A stretch of 6,205 nucleotides of DNA, taken from CAZGWJ01 sp964529445 (GTDB lineage: Bacteria > Oederibacteriota > Muellerivitia > Muellerivitales > Muellerivitaceae). Under the pieces are notes generated by a model. That model made no database searches. It was not told where the DNA came from and saw only the letters and a list, made by a program, of their open reading frames with translations. A program made the position numbers and the translations under genes. Within the stretch, counting starts at the first letter, position 1. The number at the start of each line of letters is the position of its first letter. Shown in pieces: positions 5,849 through 6,205 of the stretch. Location of the stretch: positions 1 to 6,205 of the forward strand of contig CAZGWJ010000124.1 in the NCBI GenBank assembly GCA_964529445.1. The letters run 5' to 3'.

Positions 5849-5853
5849 AGGAG
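5849..5853 (+). promoter_or_regulatory. Ribosome binding site of kdsA
   Basis: AGGAG lies 6 bases before ATG 5860, an ideal spacing that fixes the kdsA start. Confidence 0.87.
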
Positions 5854-5859
5854 CGAACC

Positions 5860-6205
5860 ATGCTGGACGTCCGTGAGATGGGCAAGAGCGGGAAGTTCTT
5901 CGTCATCGCCGGTCCCTGCGTCATCGAGGGGTCCGATTTCCTCCTTTCCGTCGCCCGCCGCCTGAAGGAGATCCTGGCCGATTTCGGGGTCCCCTTCGTG
6001 TTCAAGTCCTCGTATGACAAGGCCAACCGCACTTCCGGCGCGAGTTTCAGGGGTCCCGGCCTCGAACGGGGATTGAAAGACCTGGCCCGGGTGCGGCAGG
6101 AACTCGATATCCCCGTGTTGACCGATGTCCACAGCGTGCCCGAGGCCGAGGCGGCCGGAAAGGTGGTGGACGTCCTTCAGATCCCCGCTTTCCTGGCCCG
6201 ACAGA
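5860..6205 (+). CDS. kdsA: 3-deoxy-8-phosphooctulonate synthase KdsA (3'-truncated by window edge)
   Basis: The frame is open to the window end, giving the first 115 residues of a family about 270-285 long. KdsA condenses phosphoenolpyruvate with arabinose 5-phosphate to Kdo 8-phosphate in the cytoplasm. Seen directly: FVIAGPCVIEG (C20), FKSSYDKANRTS (48-59), FRGPGLERGL (63-72), LTDVHSVPEAE (87-97) and DVLQIPAFLARQ (104-115). The Cys in GPCVIE aligns with the metal-binding Cys of class II, metal-dependent enzymes (Aquifex type); the E. coli class I enzyme has Asn there. The other metal ligands lie beyond the window. DAHP synthases of the same fold lack the KANRTS/LQIPAF pattern. Start ATG 5860 has AGGAG at optimal distance. 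Its position after kdsB supports the assignment. Confidence 0.95.
   Translation, partial: MLDVREMGKSGKFFVIAGPCVIEGSDFLLSVARRLKEILADFGVPFVFKSSYDKANRTSGASFRGPGLERGLKDLARVRQELDIPVLTDVHSVPEAEAAGKVVDVLQIPAFLARQ

Overview
The window is high-GC bacterial DNA (about two thirds G+C by eye). All supported genes lie on the plus strand, and most build the inner core of lipopolysaccharide. This points to a Gram-negative, LPS-making bacterium. Separate kinase (rfaE1) and adenylyltransferase (rfaE2) genes, instead of the fused HldE of enterobacteria, together with a Thr-Pro-rich surface protein ending in a FlgD-like domain, suggest a deep-branching or uncultured lineage (an Acidobacteriota-, Elusimicrobiota- or FCPU426-like genome would fit). 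The sequence alone does not fix the taxon. A 100-N gap flanked by an exact 55-bp end duplication indicates a short-read de Bruijn-graph assembly, probably metagenomic.

Layout: (1) 1-384, the C-terminal two thirds of GmhA, sedoheptulose-7-phosphate isomerase. (2) 381-1406, RfaE1, the heptose-7-phosphate kinase, overlapping gmhA by 4 nt. (3) 1414-2541, a membrane-anchored calcineurin-type metallophosphoesterase, 7 nt downstream. These three look like one translationally coupled operon. (4) 2657-4449, an exported von Willebrand factor A (VWA) protein with a Thr-Pro-rich stalk and a FlgD-like C-terminal domain, interrupted by the gap at 3716-3815. (5) 4474-4502, a near-consensus sigma-70-type promoter, followed by (6) rfaE2 at 4515-5009 and (7) kdsB at 5040-5771. 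(8) 5860-6205, the start of kdsA, preceded by its own extended -10 candidate and a good Shine-Dalgarno sequence.

Function: GmhA makes D-glycero-D-manno-heptose 7-phosphate, RfaE1 phosphorylates it at C1, a phosphatase (GmhB, not in the window) removes the C7 phosphate, and RfaE2 adenylylates the product to ADP-heptose. KdsA makes Kdo-8-phosphate and KdsB activates Kdo to CMP-Kdo. Both sugar nucleotides feed the LPS inner core. The metallophosphoesterase may act on an envelope lipid such as UDP-diacylglucosamine (LpxG-like), but this is inference. The VWA protein has no obvious enzymatic role and is probably an adhesive or structural surface protein.

The most interesting points are the VWA protein (an apparent VWA insertion inside a DUF11-like sandwich, a repetitive stalk of unknown true length, and a duplicated start codon), the unassigned phosphoesterase between two heptose-pathway genes, and the very short leader predicted for rfaE2. 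I see no clear evidence of a wholly new multi-gene system.
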